Source: VMFP01 sp964630025 (lineage in GTDB: Bacteria > Patescibacteriota > Andersenbacteria > UBA10190 > CAIZMI01). From it: a stretch of DNA of 29,701 nt. Both the position numbers and the translations under genes were made by a program. The DNA is taken from contig CAZVRG010000010.1 in NCBI GenBank assembly GCA_964630025.1, positions 1-29,701 on the forward strand. Reading direction: 5' to 3'. Within the stretch, counting starts at the first letter, position 1. Every line of letters begins with the position of its first letter. Shown piece after piece: positions 20,322 to 28,377 of the stretch. The notes beneath the pieces were generated by a model. The model worked only from the letters and a program-made list of their open reading frames with translations. It ran no database searches and was not told where the DNA came from.

Positions 20322-21110
20322 TTAGCCGCGCGCGATCACCGCGGCCCAGATTTCTTTTGCTCCTGCGCTAACGAGCACGCGCGCAGCCGCGTCGAGCGTG
20401 GCGCCGCTCGTGAGAACGTCATCAATAAGGATCACACGCTGGTTCCCGGATCCCGATTCTTGGTTACCAGTTTCTGGTGGCCGGAAACCGGCAACCGGTG
20501 TCCGCATTGCGAATGCGTCTGCGACGTTCGCACGGCGTGTGCGCGCTCCGCCCCATACACTCGTCTGGGATGCTGTTGATCGCGTACGGATCAGGATGTC
20601 GTGAACGGGCATGCCGAGCCGCGCGCCGGCAACGTCCGCGAGCAGACGTGCTTGATTAAAACCGCGCTCCCGCTCGCGGTGTGCGTGAAGAGGTAAGGGA
20701 ATAAGAACAGCATCAGCAACACCGAGCGCAGCAATACGTCGCGCCAGCAATTCCCCGAGTGGGTGCGCAAGTGCTCGCACGCCGCGAAACTTCAGTGCTG
20801 TGATTGCAGTGCGAAGCGTCGTGTTGGCATACGGACCGACAGCGCTGGTCCCTGCAAGCGATGTGCGGGGAAGGCATGGATAGCATGTGCGGCCGGTGCG
20901 TGAAGGTTCCTTGCAGACCACGCATCTCGCTCGATCCGGTTCGATCTGCTCACGGCATGCGGTACAGAGCCAGCGCTCCGCGTCGTCTCTGCTCTCTGTG
21001 TCCTGATCCCTGTTCCCTTCGCCATACGTTCCACACCCCACGCATGCGATGGGGAAGAGGATATCGAGGATTTCCTGTGATGCTTTTTTGAGCGGTGAGA
21101 GGACATCCAT
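20322..21110 (-). CDS. comF: ComF-family phosphoribosyltransferase-like protein
   Basis: A 262-residue protein of the ComF/GntX group, linked to DNA uptake and transformation in competent bacteria. N-terminal zinc-finger region with CxxC pairs (CVGCG, LCTACR, CVVCK, CYPC), then the phosphoribosyltransferase fold: ALKFRG, LIPLPLHAHRERERGFNQARLLA (family signature) and the PRPP loop VILIDDVLTSGAT. Two low-complexity inserts are unusual: GNRDQDTESRDDAE between the first zinc pairs, and PPETGNQESGSGNQ just before the PRPP loop. Both are in frame. ComF fits with the type IV pilus genes further right (uptake of DNA through pili), but no comEC is in the window. Confidence 0.9.
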   Translation of the reverse strand: MDVLSPLKKASQEILDILFPIACVGCGTYGEGNRDQDTESRDDAERWLCTACREQIEPDRARCVVCKEPSRTGRTCYPCLPRTSLAGTSAVGPYANTTLRTAITALKFRGVRALAHPLGELLARRIAALGVADAVLIPLPLHAHRERERGFNQARLLADVAGARLGMPVHDILIRTRSTASQTSVWGGARTRRANVADAFAMRTPVAGFRPPETGNQESGSGNQRVILIDDVLTSGATLDAAARVLVSAGAKEIWAAVIARG

Positions 21111-21165
21111 GCATCGAGAGCGTATTTCAAAATTCCTGACCCGTCATGTCATTCCACGCCCTTCG

Positions 21166-21302
21166 ACTGTCATCCTGAACCGAGCCGCAGCGAGCCCTGA
21201 GTCGCTGCGAAGGGGCTCGTGAAGGATCTCGGGGCAAGCTCCCCGAAGAACATCCTTGACCGGGAACACGAGATCCTTCGGCCTCACGGCCTCAGGATGA
21301 CA
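21166..21302. repeat. Compound inverted-repeat intergenic element
   Basis: Opens with CCTTCGACT and TCATCCTGA and ends with CCTTCGGCCTCACGGCC and TCAGGATGA, so its two ends are complementary (TCATCCTGA / TCAGGATGA). GGATC, CCCCGA and CTCGTG arms recur inside. It lies between comF and clpC and resembles the element at 16934. Confidence 0.5.
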
Positions 21303-21313
21303 CGGGAGATGGT

Positions 21314-23887
21314 TTACGCTGCCGCTGCGGCTACCGCTGCCGTGCGGCGCTCTTTCTTCGGATGCGCGATGTCGAGTTTGACCTCGCCCTCGTCAAAGGA
21401 AATTTTTACCACTGCGCCTGCTTGGATCGTTCCATCAATAATGCCGTTGGCGATCGGGTCTTCTACAAGCTCCTGCACAAACTGGCGGATGGGGCGCGCT
21501 CCTTCGTTGACATCCCATGCGCGCTTCGCAATCTCATCACGGACTTCCTCCGCGATATCCGCATCGATCTTCTGCTTGCGCAGGCGCTCTTTGAGCTCTT
21601 CAAGGTTCAGCGAGGTAATGCGGCGCAGATCGGTAAGCCCCAGCGGCTTGAAGACGACCATTTGATCAATACGAGAGATCAGCTCGGGGGGCATTTCATC
21701 TTTCAGGCTTGCCATCACGCGGTCTTTCGTTTCCTCGTACCGCTGCTTTGCGGCTTGTCGCTCTGATTCGCCTTCCACCTCGAAGCCCATCTTTGCTTCC
21801 TTGCTCAACTCGTGCGAGCCGACGTTGCTGGTCATGATAATGATGGCGTTACGGAAGTTTGCTTTCTTTCCGTGCGAATCCGTCAATTCTCCTTCTTCCA
21901 AAATCTGGAGGAGAATATTGAACACGTCGTGGTGCGCCTTTTCGATTTCGTCGAAGAGGACAATAGAGTACGGGCGACGGCGGACAGATTCCGTGAGTTT
22001 TCCTCCCTCATCATATCCCACGTATCCTGCCGGCGCGCCGATCAGTCGCGATACTGCGTGCGCTTCCATAAACTCGGACATGTCCACGCGGATGAGGGCG
22101 GACTCGTCTTCGTAGATCTCGCGCGCAAGCACTTTGGCAAGCTCGGTTTTGCCCACGCCGGTAGGGCCGAGGAACATGAAGCTTCCCACCGGTCGGCGTG
22201 GATTGCTGATGCCCGCGCGTGCGCGGCGCATAAAGCGGGAAATCGCGTGGATCGCTTCTTTCTGGCCGACAATCTTGCTGCCGATGGTGCGTTCCAAGTT
22301 CTGCAGTTTCTTTCCTTCCGCTTTCACGAGACGTGACACCGGGATGTTCGTCATCTCCGCGATGACGGCGGCGACATCTTCCCGCGTAACAAGGAGAGTG
22401 TCTCCTCCAGTGGTTGGGGGAGAGGAGTGCAGTGTGTGCACTTTGTCCGCCATTTCCTGCTCGGATTTCTTGAGGGTGAGGGCTTCTTCATAGCGCTCTT
22501 CCGCGATCGCTTTGTCTTTCTGCACCGTAATGTCCTTCAACTTTTCCTGTGCAGTTTTCAGTTCTGTCGCTGCGGGTGATCCGGCCATGTTGCCGCGCTT
22601 CAGTCGCGCGGTAGATGCCGCTTCATCGAGAAGATCCAGCGCTTTGTCCGGCAGGAATCGATCGGTCACGTACCGTTTCGCGAGCGCCACGGAGGCGTCG
22701 ATCGCGTCATCGCTCACCTTCACGCCGTGGTGCTTTTCGTATGATTCACGCACGCCGCGCAGCACCTCGAGTGTCTCCGCTTCGGTAGCTTCGCGCACAA
22801 GGACCGGCTGAAACCGTCGCTCGAGGGCAGCGTCTTTTTCAATGTACTTGCGATATTCATCCAGGGTGGTTGCGCCAATGCACTGGATCTCCCCGTGCGA
22901 GAGCGTCGGCTTGAGAATGTTGGCGGCATCGAGGGAACCACCGGCGGATCCCGCGCCGACGATCGTGTGCAGCTCGTCAATAAACAGCATGACATTCGGG
23001 TTTTCCTTTGCTTCGCGGATCACTTCCTTGAGTCGCTCTTCGAATTCTCCGCGGAAGGTCGTGCCGGCAAGCACGGCCGCAAGATCAAGCGCCAACACGC
23101 GCTTGTCCATGAGGTGGGCCGGAACCTGTCCTTTGGAAATGCGCTGCGCCAACCCAACGACGATCGCGGTTTTTCCCGTTCCCGGATCGCCGATCAATAC
23201 TGGATTATTCTTCTGCTTGCGGGACAGAATGCTCATCACGCGCTGAATTTCTTTCTGCCGCCCGACGACGGGATCGAACTTCCCGTTGCGGGCCTGTTCC
23301 GTGAAGTCTGTGCAGAAGTAATCGAGCGCGGGCGTGCGGGACTTCGGGCGTTTCAACTGCGCGTCCATCCCTTTGGGCATCTGAATCGGAAGGCCGGTGA
23401 GGTTTCCCATGCCGCCTTGGAGAAAATTCGTGAGATCGGGGAACTGCGCCGTATTGCGGAGCACCACGTTCACCTGTTGGAGCAGGGTTTTCGTGTCCGC
23501 GGGAGAACGCTCGAGAATGCGATACGCCATCGATTCCTTTGCCGTCAGCAGGCCGAAGAGAAGATGCTCGGTGCCAATGTACCGATGCTGATGTTCAAAC
23601 GCGGTGCGTGCGGCGCGTTCGAGCGCTTTTTCCGCGTCCGGCGAAAGAATTTCCTGAAATCCCTGTCCGCGCGGAAATGTCTCGAGCTCGGTACGCACGT
23701 ATTCCGGGGAGAGACGAAACTTGCGGAGCAAGGTAGCGGCAACGCTTCCCGTTTCCTTGCTCAAGCCGAACAGCAAATGCTCGCTGCCCACAGCGCCATG
23801 GTGAAGCTCTTCCGCAACGCGCGTTGCCTCTGCCAAAACGTTTTTCAGACGCGTTGTGAGTTTGTCTTGAATGGGAGAAGTGTTCAT
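21314..23887 (-). CDS. clpC: ClpC-type AAA+ protease chaperone
   Basis: An 857-residue HSP100 unfoldase that feeds substrates to ClpP. Two Clp_N repeats (about 3-70 and 78-145); AAA1 with Walker A GDPGTGKT (233-240) and FIDELHT; a UVR-like middle motif KAIAEERYEEALTLKKSE (about 459-476), which marks ClpC/E rather than ClpA or ClpB; AAA2 with GPTGVGKT (574-581) and LFDEIEKAH. The KMGFE segment (699-703) corresponds to the ClpP-docking loop (usual form [LIV]GF). All ATPase residues appear intact. A weak GGTAGGG precedes the ATG. The promoter is 40 bases upstream; no CIRCE or CtsR operator is visible. The gene stands alone and divergent from recX. Confidence 0.95.
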   Translation of the reverse strand: MNTSPIQDKLTTRLKNVLAEATRVAEELHHGAVGSEHLLFGLSKETGSVAATLLRKFRLSPEYVRTELETFPRGQGFQEILSPDAEKALERAARTAFEHQHRYIGTEHLLFGLLTAKESMAYRILERSPADTKTLLQQVNVVLRNTAQFPDLTNFLQGGMGNLTGLPIQMPKGMDAQLKRPKSRTPALDYFCTDFTEQARNGKFDPVVGRQKEIQRVMSILSRKQKNNPVLIGDPGTGKTAIVVGLAQRISKGQVPAHLMDKRVLALDLAAVLAGTTFRGEFEERLKEVIREAKENPNVMLFIDELHTIVGAGSAGGSLDAANILKPTLSHGEIQCIGATTLDEYRKYIEKDAALERRFQPVLVREATEAETLEVLRGVRESYEKHHGVKVSDDAIDASVALAKRYVTDRFLPDKALDLLDEAASTARLKRGNMAGSPAATELKTAQEKLKDITVQKDKAIAEERYEEALTLKKSEQEMADKVHTLHSSPPTTGGDTLLVTREDVAAVIAEMTNIPVSRLVKAEGKKLQNLERTIGSKIVGQKEAIHAISRFMRRARAGISNPRRPVGSFMFLGPTGVGKTELAKVLAREIYEDESALIRVDMSEFMEAHAVSRLIGAPAGYVGYDEGGKLTESVRRRPYSIVLFDEIEKAHHDVFNILLQILEEGELTDSHGKKANFRNAIIIMTSNVGSHELSKEAKMGFEVEGESERQAAKQRYEETKDRVMASLKDEMPPELISRIDQMVVFKPLGLTDLRRITSLNLEELKERLRKQKIDADIAEEVRDEIAKRAWDVNEGARPIRQFVQELVEDPIANGIIDGTIQAGAVVKISFDEGEVKLDIAHPKKERRTAAVAAAAA

Positions 23888-23925
23888 CCCTACCAGGTAG
23901 TATACATGCAGATGCGCGGGAGACT

Positions 23926-23954
23926 ATGGTAGGGGGGAATCATGCGTGCGTCAA
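23926..23954 (-). promoter_or_regulatory. clpC promoter
   Basis: Minus strand TTGACG (23949-23954), 17-base spacer, TACCAT (23926-23931). Predicted start near 23919 with a leader of about 32 bases. Confidence 0.6.
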
Positions 23955-24185
23955 GAGCGAGATCGCACAACCCCGAGAGCTGTCGGCAGCCCTCGAGCGG
24001 GCAGAGCCCGACTCTTGGACCGCCAATCCCCTTGGGACTTGTTGTTCCCTCAAGCTCCTCACTCGGCGTATCCCCAATACGCCTCGTTCGGTGCTCGGTC
24101 CAGGACTGCGCATCGCATCGGGTTTGTGCGGTCTCGTACCCTCCATTCCCTTTCAGCTTTTTAGCTATCAGCTTCGCTGTTATCC

Positions 24186-24671
24186 ATGAGTAACCAGCGG
24201 CGTCCGCGGAAACGCGATAATCCGCGCTATGTTGCGCTGCGGCTGCTTGCTGTGCGTCCGCGGACAATGGGAGAACTGGCGAAGCGGCTCCGGGAAAAGG
24301 GGTTTCCGGAGCTGGATGTTGCGCGCGTGATTGATGAGCTGCGCGAGCAAGAACTCGTGGATGATGTGCGTTTTGCCGACATGTTGATTGAGCACACAAC
24401 GGCGCGAAAAGCGGTGGGGCGCCGGTTCCTGCAGTGGAAATTGCAGCACGCGATGCTTCCCCCCGACCGTATTGATGAAGCGCTCGCGAAGTTTTCCCTT
24501 GAGCGAGAGAAAGAGCTTGCGCAGCATGCGCTTCATGAAAAATTGGCGGAATTGAAGCGCCGCCGACCGGAAGCGTCTCCGCACGATCTGCAGAATCGCC
24601 TTGCGCGATTCCTTCTCACGCGCGGGTTTTCTCCGTCCCTCGCGCGCACCCTCCTGATGGATATGCCCTAG
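24186..24671 (+). CDS. recX: RecX-family RecA regulator
   Basis: A 161-residue, highly basic helical protein. Family pattern: Y-V-A-L-R-L-L-A-V-R-P-R-T-x-x-E-L at about 15-31, KRLREKGFPELDVARVIDELREQELVDDVRFADM, and the second repeat KAVGRRFLQWKLQHAMLPPDRIDEAL. RecX binds inside the RecA filament groove and limits its growth. No recA is next to it. The gene starts right after a 300-base divergent region shared with clpC, which holds a perfect hairpin GGCGTAT / ATACGCC (near 24066). No Shine-Dalgarno is visible, and no clear -10. Confidence 0.85.
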   Translation: MSNQRRPRKRDNPRYVALRLLAVRPRTMGELAKRLREKGFPELDVARVIDELREQELVDDVRFADMLIEHTTARKAVGRRFLQWKLQHAMLPPDRIDEALAKFSLEREKELAQHALHEKLAELKRRRPEASPHDLQNRLARFLLTRGFSPSLARTLLMDMP

Positions 24672-24736
24672 CATGTTCACAGAAGGCGTTGTATGGCACA
24701 GTAGAGAAGGAGCGAATCTCAACACTGCACACGATC

Positions 24737-25933
24737 ATGGGTCTTTTTCGTCAACGTCCAGCGGTTGGGATCGGTATCGATCTTGGGACATCCTCGGTGA
24801 AAATTGTGGAGCTTGCGCGGGGGAAGGCAGGAGTGCAGTTGACAACCTATGCCATTGCGCGGCAGTCGAATCTCCTTTCGGATGGGGACACGCCGGATGG
24901 CGTTGCGCGCGCTGCCGTCTTGCTGCGGGCAATGATGCAACGTGCCGGCGTGAAAAACAGCGACGTATCCGCAGCACTTCCTATCCTCTCGGTGTTTTCT
25001 ACGGTATTGGAGCTTCCGGTGATGCCGGAGAAAGAACTTGCGCCCGCGGTGACGCTCATGGCGAAGAGTTATGTCCCCAGTCCGCTCGCGGACGTCGTCT
25101 TGGGGTGGTCGCCGATCGGTCCGCCGGAAGATCTTCGTGCCCCGGGAGCGGCGCGCGAGGTCGCTCCGGTCATCGGGCATACTCCCGCACCAGGCCCGAT
25201 GCGCACTCCGCAATCCGCTCAGGACGTGTTGGTGACGGGAAAGGAGCGCGCTCCCGAGACCCGAAAGATGCAGGAAGTGTTTCTTACCGCTGCGCCTCGT
25301 GATCTTGTTGACCGGTACATGGGTCTTTTTGAGCGCCTAAACCTGCGTATTGGCGCGCTGGAAATTGAATCATTCCCTCTTGCCCGTTCGCTCATTCGCG
25401 GTGATCGGCGGCCGATTCTTCTTGTGGACTTTGGTGATCGCACCACCAGCTTTTCTATTGTCGAACGCGGTTATCTGCGCATTAATCAAGCAATTGATAT
25501 TGGCGGGGAAGCGCTCACCGCGGCGATTGCGCGTACGCTTTCTCTGTCGGTAGAACAGGCGGAACAGCGAAAACGTACAGAGGGGCTTGCCGGTGTGTCT
25601 GGAGCAGACGCGGGCGCATCCGGCGACGCCGCATCTATTGGCGCCATTCTGCGACCGCTGGTGATGGATATTGTGACGCGCGCGGAAGTTGTGCGGCGTT
25701 TGTATGAACGGAAACACAACCGAGCGATCGCCGCTGTGCAGCTGATTGGCGGCGGTGCATGGTTGCCGCAGCTCGCCACATTCTGGACGAATGTGACGGG
25801 ACTTCCCTGCGAAGTGGGAAATCCGTGGCGGGGCATTGCTGCGCCGTCGCCGCTCACGGGACACTTGCAACGGCTTGGCCCTTCGTTTGCCGTTGCCGTT
25901 GGACTTGCGCTGCGTCCCTTCGAACAAGGGTAA
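24737..25933 (+). CDS. pilM: Type IV pilus assembly ATPase-like protein PilM
   Basis: A 398-residue actin-like protein that forms the cytoplasmic part of the alignment complex with PilN and PilO. N-terminus GIGIDLGTSSVKIVEL (phosphate-1 loop), then PILLVDFGDRTTSFSIVERGYLRINQAIDIGGEAL (phosphate-2 region) and VQLIGGGAWLPQL near the end. A stretch RAPGAAREVAPVIGHTPAPGPMRTP (about 135-160) is Pro/Ala-rich and longer than usual, possibly a flexible insert. The start at 24737 is chosen because MGLFRQRP... fits the PilM N-terminus that binds PilN; a longer frame begins at 24689. There is no clear Shine-Dalgarno. Confidence 0.9.
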   Translation: MGLFRQRPAVGIGIDLGTSSVKIVELARGKAGVQLTTYAIARQSNLLSDGDTPDGVARAAVLLRAMMQRAGVKNSDVSAALPILSVFSTVLELPVMPEKELAPAVTLMAKSYVPSPLADVVLGWSPIGPPEDLRAPGAAREVAPVIGHTPAPGPMRTPQSAQDVLVTGKERAPETRKMQEVFLTAAPRDLVDRYMGLFERLNLRIGALEIESFPLARSLIRGDRRPILLVDFGDRTTSFSIVERGYLRINQAIDIGGEALTAAIARTLSLSVEQAEQRKRTEGLAGVSGADAGASGDAASIGAILRPLVMDIVTRAEVVRRLYERKHNRAIAAVQLIGGGAWLPQLATFWTNVTGLPCEVGNPWRGIAAPSPLTGHLQRLGPSFAVAVGLALRPFEQG

Positions 25934-25988
25934 GAACGCACGCGCAGTGCTTTTCCACAGTGAGCGCACCGTCCACAAGGGAAGCGTG

Positions 25989-25997
25989 TGGTATACT
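25989..25997 (+). promoter_or_regulatory. Internal extended -10 promoter before pilN
   Basis: TG-G-TATACT at 25989-25997 in the 102-base gap between pilM and pilN. No -35 is needed for an extended -10. It would allow pilN-pilO to be transcribed apart from pilM; start near 26004. Confidence 0.45.
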
Positions 25998-26035
25998 CCG
26001 GAGCAGAGGACACACCCATTCTCCGAGACATCAAC

Positions 26036-26620
26036 ATGGCACAACTCAATCTTGCTTCTGAAGTCTTTCGCTCCCAGCTGGTTGCCCGGCGCAAGCGGAT
26101 GCTCACGATTGCGGCGAGCGTCCTTCTCCTTGTGGTGATTGGTGCGTGGGCGGTGCCTGCCCTCCTGACGCGCAGCGTGGAATCGAAGATGACTGTTGTG
26201 TCGCAGGACATCGCGTCGTTGGATGCGCAGCTCCAGGCGCGTCGGGATGATGTTCGTCCGATTGTGCTCTTTTTGCGCCGCTTGGACATGCTGAAGCAGC
26301 ATCTCCAAGCGCATGTGGGATGGTCACCGGTTCTTGCAGAACTCGAGCGACTCATGCCCGCGAATGCGCAACTGACTGCTCTCTCCGGTACCGCGCGCAC
26401 CGGTCGTCTCACCGCCCAAGTGCTTGTGCCGACGGTGGATGCGGCAGCGGATCTTATTGCGAGCGTGCAAAACGTTCGCGCCTCGAATGAAACGATGTTT
26501 TCCCGCGTGGACGTAAAAAGTGTTGCGATTGCGGAAGGCACTGCGACGCCCGGATATCTTGTGTCCCTACAGTTGTCTGTCGCTCCGTCTCGTTTTCTTC
26601 TTTCCGCACAACAGCCGTAA
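26036..26620 (+). CDS. pilN: Type IV pilus inner-membrane protein PilN
   Basis: A 194-residue protein with the PilN layout: short cytoplasmic N-terminus AQLNLASEVFRSQLVARRKR that would dock into PilM, one transmembrane helix at about 22-42 (MLTIAASVLLLVVIGAWAVP), a coiled coil (about 45-90), then a ferredoxin-like periplasmic/extracellular fold ending in VSLQLSV. The classic INLLP motif is changed to LNLAS. An alternative upstream ATG at 25988 is less likely because it includes the -10 element. It is 6 bases from pilO. Confidence 0.85.
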   Translation: MAQLNLASEVFRSQLVARRKRMLTIAASVLLLVVIGAWAVPALLTRSVESKMTVVSQDIASLDAQLQARRDDVRPIVLFLRRLDMLKQHLQAHVGWSPVLAELERLMPANAQLTALSGTARTGRLTAQVLVPTVDAAADLIASVQNVRASNETMFSRVDVKSVAIAEGTATPGYLVSLQLSVAPSRFLLSAQQP

Positions 26621-26626
26621 CGCACC

Positions 26627-27292
26627 ATGGCACGCTCTTCCACCGGCATTGCCTATGCATTCCTCTACGCCGTCATTCTGGGCGGGCTTGTCTTTACGGT
26701 TTTTGTGACGATTCCCGCGTGGTCTGCGTGGCAGGCAACGCGCCAGGTGCTTACCGAGCGTATTGCTGCGCACGAGGAACGCACGCGCTTTGTGCAGAAT
26801 GTCGACACGCGTCTGCAAGAATTGCAGACCTATGCGGCCGATGCGCGCGTCTTGTCCGTGAGTTTTCCGGATGGAGAAGCTCCTGCGGACGCCCTTGGCG
26901 TTCTTGGCGCCCTTGCGTCACGCAGCGGCGTGACGGCGCGTGTGGTGCATGGGCCGGAGCTGCAGAAAAATGCACCGACGCCTGCGCCCGCAGCAGATGG
27001 AGGTGCAGGAGAAACTGCCGCACTCGCGCGTTCCGCTGCACGGGGTCCCGTCTACGAGCTGAAAGTGCAGGTACGCGCCACCTATGCAGGATTAAGCGCA
27101 TTTATCCGCGATCTCGAAAAAAGCATTCGCTTCTTTGACGTCATCAGCATGGATGTGAAAGGCGGACTTGAAGGCGGTCTCGTCGAGGCAGACATAGTCG
27201 TGCACACCTATGGTGTGGAAACCGGCGGCACATTGCTTCCGTCGGTCTCCAGCACTCCCGCGAGCACTGCGACGCCTTCTCCTACGCCATAA
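26627..27292 (+). CDS. pilO: Type IV pilus inner-membrane protein PilO
   Basis: A 221-residue partner of PilN. One transmembrane helix at about 8-30, coiled coil about 33-68 (LTERIAAHEERTRFVQNVDTRLQELQTY), and a globular ferredoxin-like domain with LGVLGALASRSGVTARVV and the YAGLSAFIRDLEKSIRFFDVISMDV segment characteristic of PilO. A Pro/Ala loop is inserted at about 112-130. The tail is a Ser/Thr/Pro-rich stretch, longer than in proteobacterial PilO. Position directly after pilN confirms the assignment. Confidence 0.85.
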   Translation: MARSSTGIAYAFLYAVILGGLVFTVFVTIPAWSAWQATRQVLTERIAAHEERTRFVQNVDTRLQELQTYAADARVLSVSFPDGEAPADALGVLGALASRSGVTARVVHGPELQKNAPTPAPAADGGAGETAALARSAARGPVYELKVQVRATYAGLSAFIRDLEKSIRFFDVISMDVKGGLEGGLVEADIVVHTYGVETGGTLLPSVSSTPASTATPSPTP

Positions 27293-27304
27293 TTTCTCTC
27301 TCCC

Positions 27305-27598
27305 ATGGAACTTTCTCGCCAGCAAAAAATTGCCTACGGAACGATTGGGCTTCTCGTCATCGTCTTTCTTGTCGTGCTGGTGTATCTCCAAGTTTCGCGT
27401 GGACGCGAGTCGGTTTCCACGCCATCGGCAACGGGCGCCATTACGGTTGAAGGCCTTGGATCATCCACCGCAGCGCGCCCGTTTGATGTGACGATTCTGC
27501 GCGACCCGCGCTATCAAGCATTTGATCGCAGTCTCCTTGATCAGGGACGGATTCCGGTTCGGCCGCCTGCTGGACGCGGCAAGCCCAATATTTTCTAA
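27305..27598 (+). CDS. 97-residue bitopic protein of the pilus locus (PilP-like position)
   Basis: One transmembrane helix (about 9-31), then a linker and the segment PFDVTILRDPRYQAFDRSLLDQGRIPVRPPAGRGKPNIF. Its position after pilO is that of PilP, but it has no lipobox Cys and lacks the PilP beta domain. The C-terminal L-x-x-P-R-Y-Q-A-x-x-x-x-L-x-D-x-G-R-x-P-V-x-P-P-x-x-G-x-x-N-x-F pattern seems typical of small proteins in CPR pilus operons, from memory. A role in joining PilN/PilO to the pilus or envelope is a guess. It follows pilO by 12 bases. Confidence 0.75.
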   Translation: MELSRQQKIAYGTIGLLVIVFLVVLVYLQVSRGRESVSTPSATGAITVEGLGSSTAARPFDVTILRDPRYQAFDRSLLDQGRIPVRPPAGRGKPNIF

Positions 27599-27602
27599 CA
27601 TC

Positions 27603-27630
27603 TGGAAGAGGGAACGGATTCCCTCTTCCA
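27603..27630 (+). terminator. Strong hairpin after the pilus genes, without U-tract
   Basis: A 12-bp stem TGGAAGAGGGAA / TTCCCTCTTCCA with loop CGGA. It begins 4 bases after the stop codon. No T-run follows, so it more likely protects the mRNA 3' end than ends transcription. Confidence 0.55.
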
Positions 27631-27656
27631 CACATCACCCTTCGGCAAGCACGGTG

Positions 27657-27708
27657 ATCGCAAAAGCCCGGGACCCGCAAGACCCGTGGCTTTTGCGATA
27701 GCATTTTT
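27657..27708 (+). terminator. Intrinsic terminator of the pilM-N-O operon
   Basis: Stem ATCGCAAAAGCC (27657-27668) / GGCTTTTGCGAT (27688-27699) with an inner CGGG / CCCG pair, followed by AGCATTTTT. Confidence 0.75.
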
Positions 27709-27761
27709 AAGCTTCTCGGTTCTCGTTTGGTACGTGCTCTAGATCATCGTATCTCATCGCG

Positions 27762-27828
27762 TTTTTGAGATTTTCGCACGAGAAAGGCGTACGTTTTTAC
27801 TTGTTTTTACCTGTTTTCACCACTTTTT
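27762..27828. repeat. Phased T-tract array (10-bp period)
   Basis: T-tracts begin at 27762, 27771, 27794, 27804, 27814 and 27824. The last four form a 10-bp tandem unit, GTTTTTACTT, GTTTTTACCT, GTTTTCACCA, CTTTTTATCA. A-tracts in helical phase bend DNA. No gene lies in this 27709-27868 gap. Confidence 0.75.
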
Positions 27829-27868
27829 ATCATAGTGTTTCCCCGTCTGTACCAATGTGATCTATACG

Positions 27869-27899
27869 AAAAAGAGACCGCAGGGTGAACCGTGCGGTC
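27869..27899 (-). terminator. Intrinsic terminator of the tautomerase-like gene
   Basis: Stem GACCGCA / TGCGGTC at 27876-27899. On the minus strand it is followed by TCTTTTTCG. Confidence 0.8.
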
Positions 27900-27911
27900 G
27901 TGTGACTGACG

Positions 27912-28301
27912 CTAAAAATTTTCTGTAGAAAACGCCTCTTCTCCCAGGTCAAAACGTTCCACGAGGACCTCCACTTGAGATGCTGTGAAAGGTGTTGTTG
28001 GAGTGCGTACTTTGAGTGCCGCTGCCCATGCAGCGATTGTCTTACAGACAACGTTTGCAAGTGTCTGGCACACTCCTCTTGTTCGCTCTGGTCTCCTAAA
28101 TAGGCCCGAAATGATCACGTTAAGTGTCGGCTCGTCTTCGTAATAGATCGGACCAATATCCGCAGGGAAGCGGACCGATACTCCTTTTTTCGTGAGCCTG
28201 AGTTCAGGGATTTCTGACACACATTTCTGTAGTTCTTTTCGAAGATCGTCGACGGCATTGCCGGCATCCGGGTGTATGCCGTAGATAACAATGATTGGCA
28301 T
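27912..28301 (-). CDS. Tautomerase-superfamily-like protein
   Basis: A 129-residue protein beginning MPIIVIYGI. A Pro directly after the initiator Met, followed by a beta-strand, is the catalytic hallmark of the tautomerase (4-OT/MIF/CHMI) superfamily, where Pro1 acts as base. Then comes a helix AVDDLRKELQKCVSEI, a strand region KGVSVRFPADIGPIYYEDEPTLNVIISGLF, and a second helix RTRGVCQTLANVVCKTIAAWA, consistent with a beta-alpha-beta unit of CHMI length. The family match is by pattern only; no other motif proves activity. AAAGGT lies 6 bases before the ATG. It interrupts the pilus cluster on the opposite strand and has its own promoter and terminator. Confidence 0.55.
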   Translation of the reverse strand: MPIIVIYGIHPDAGNAVDDLRKELQKCVSEIPELRLTKKGVSVRFPADIGPIYYEDEPTLNVIISGLFRRPERTRGVCQTLANVVCKTIAAWAAALKVRTPTTPFTASQVEVLVERFDLGEEAFSTENF

Positions 28302-28350
28302 CGCGGCACCTTTCGTTCATAGGAAAAGGACAGCCAACGTCGTGAGGAGC

Positions 28351-28377
28351 ATGGTACGCGGAAGGCATGGTTGTCAA
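28351..28377 (-). promoter_or_regulatory. Tautomerase promoter, sharing its -35 with a divergent pilB promoter
   Basis: Minus strand TTGACA (28372-28377), 15-base spacer, TACCAT (28351-28356). On the plus strand TTGTCA (28371-28376), 15-base spacer, TAGTAT (28392-28397) could serve pilB. Both spacers are short, so strength is uncertain. Confidence 0.4.

Noticed and set aside
22895..23932. 345-residue forward frame opposite clpC
   Set aside because: The minus strand encodes an intact ClpC with all ATPase motifs here. The forward frame has no motif and no start signal.
23888..24185. Gene in the clpC-recX intergenic region
   Set aside because: Several short frames exist on both strands, but none has a ribosome site or protein-like composition. 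The region holds the clpC promoter and the GGCGTAT / ATACGCC hairpin, and I see nothing else in it.
27762..27828. CRISPR-like or iteron array
   Set aside because: The repeat unit is only 10 bp, without spacers, and no cas or replication gene is near. Phased T-tracts describe it better.
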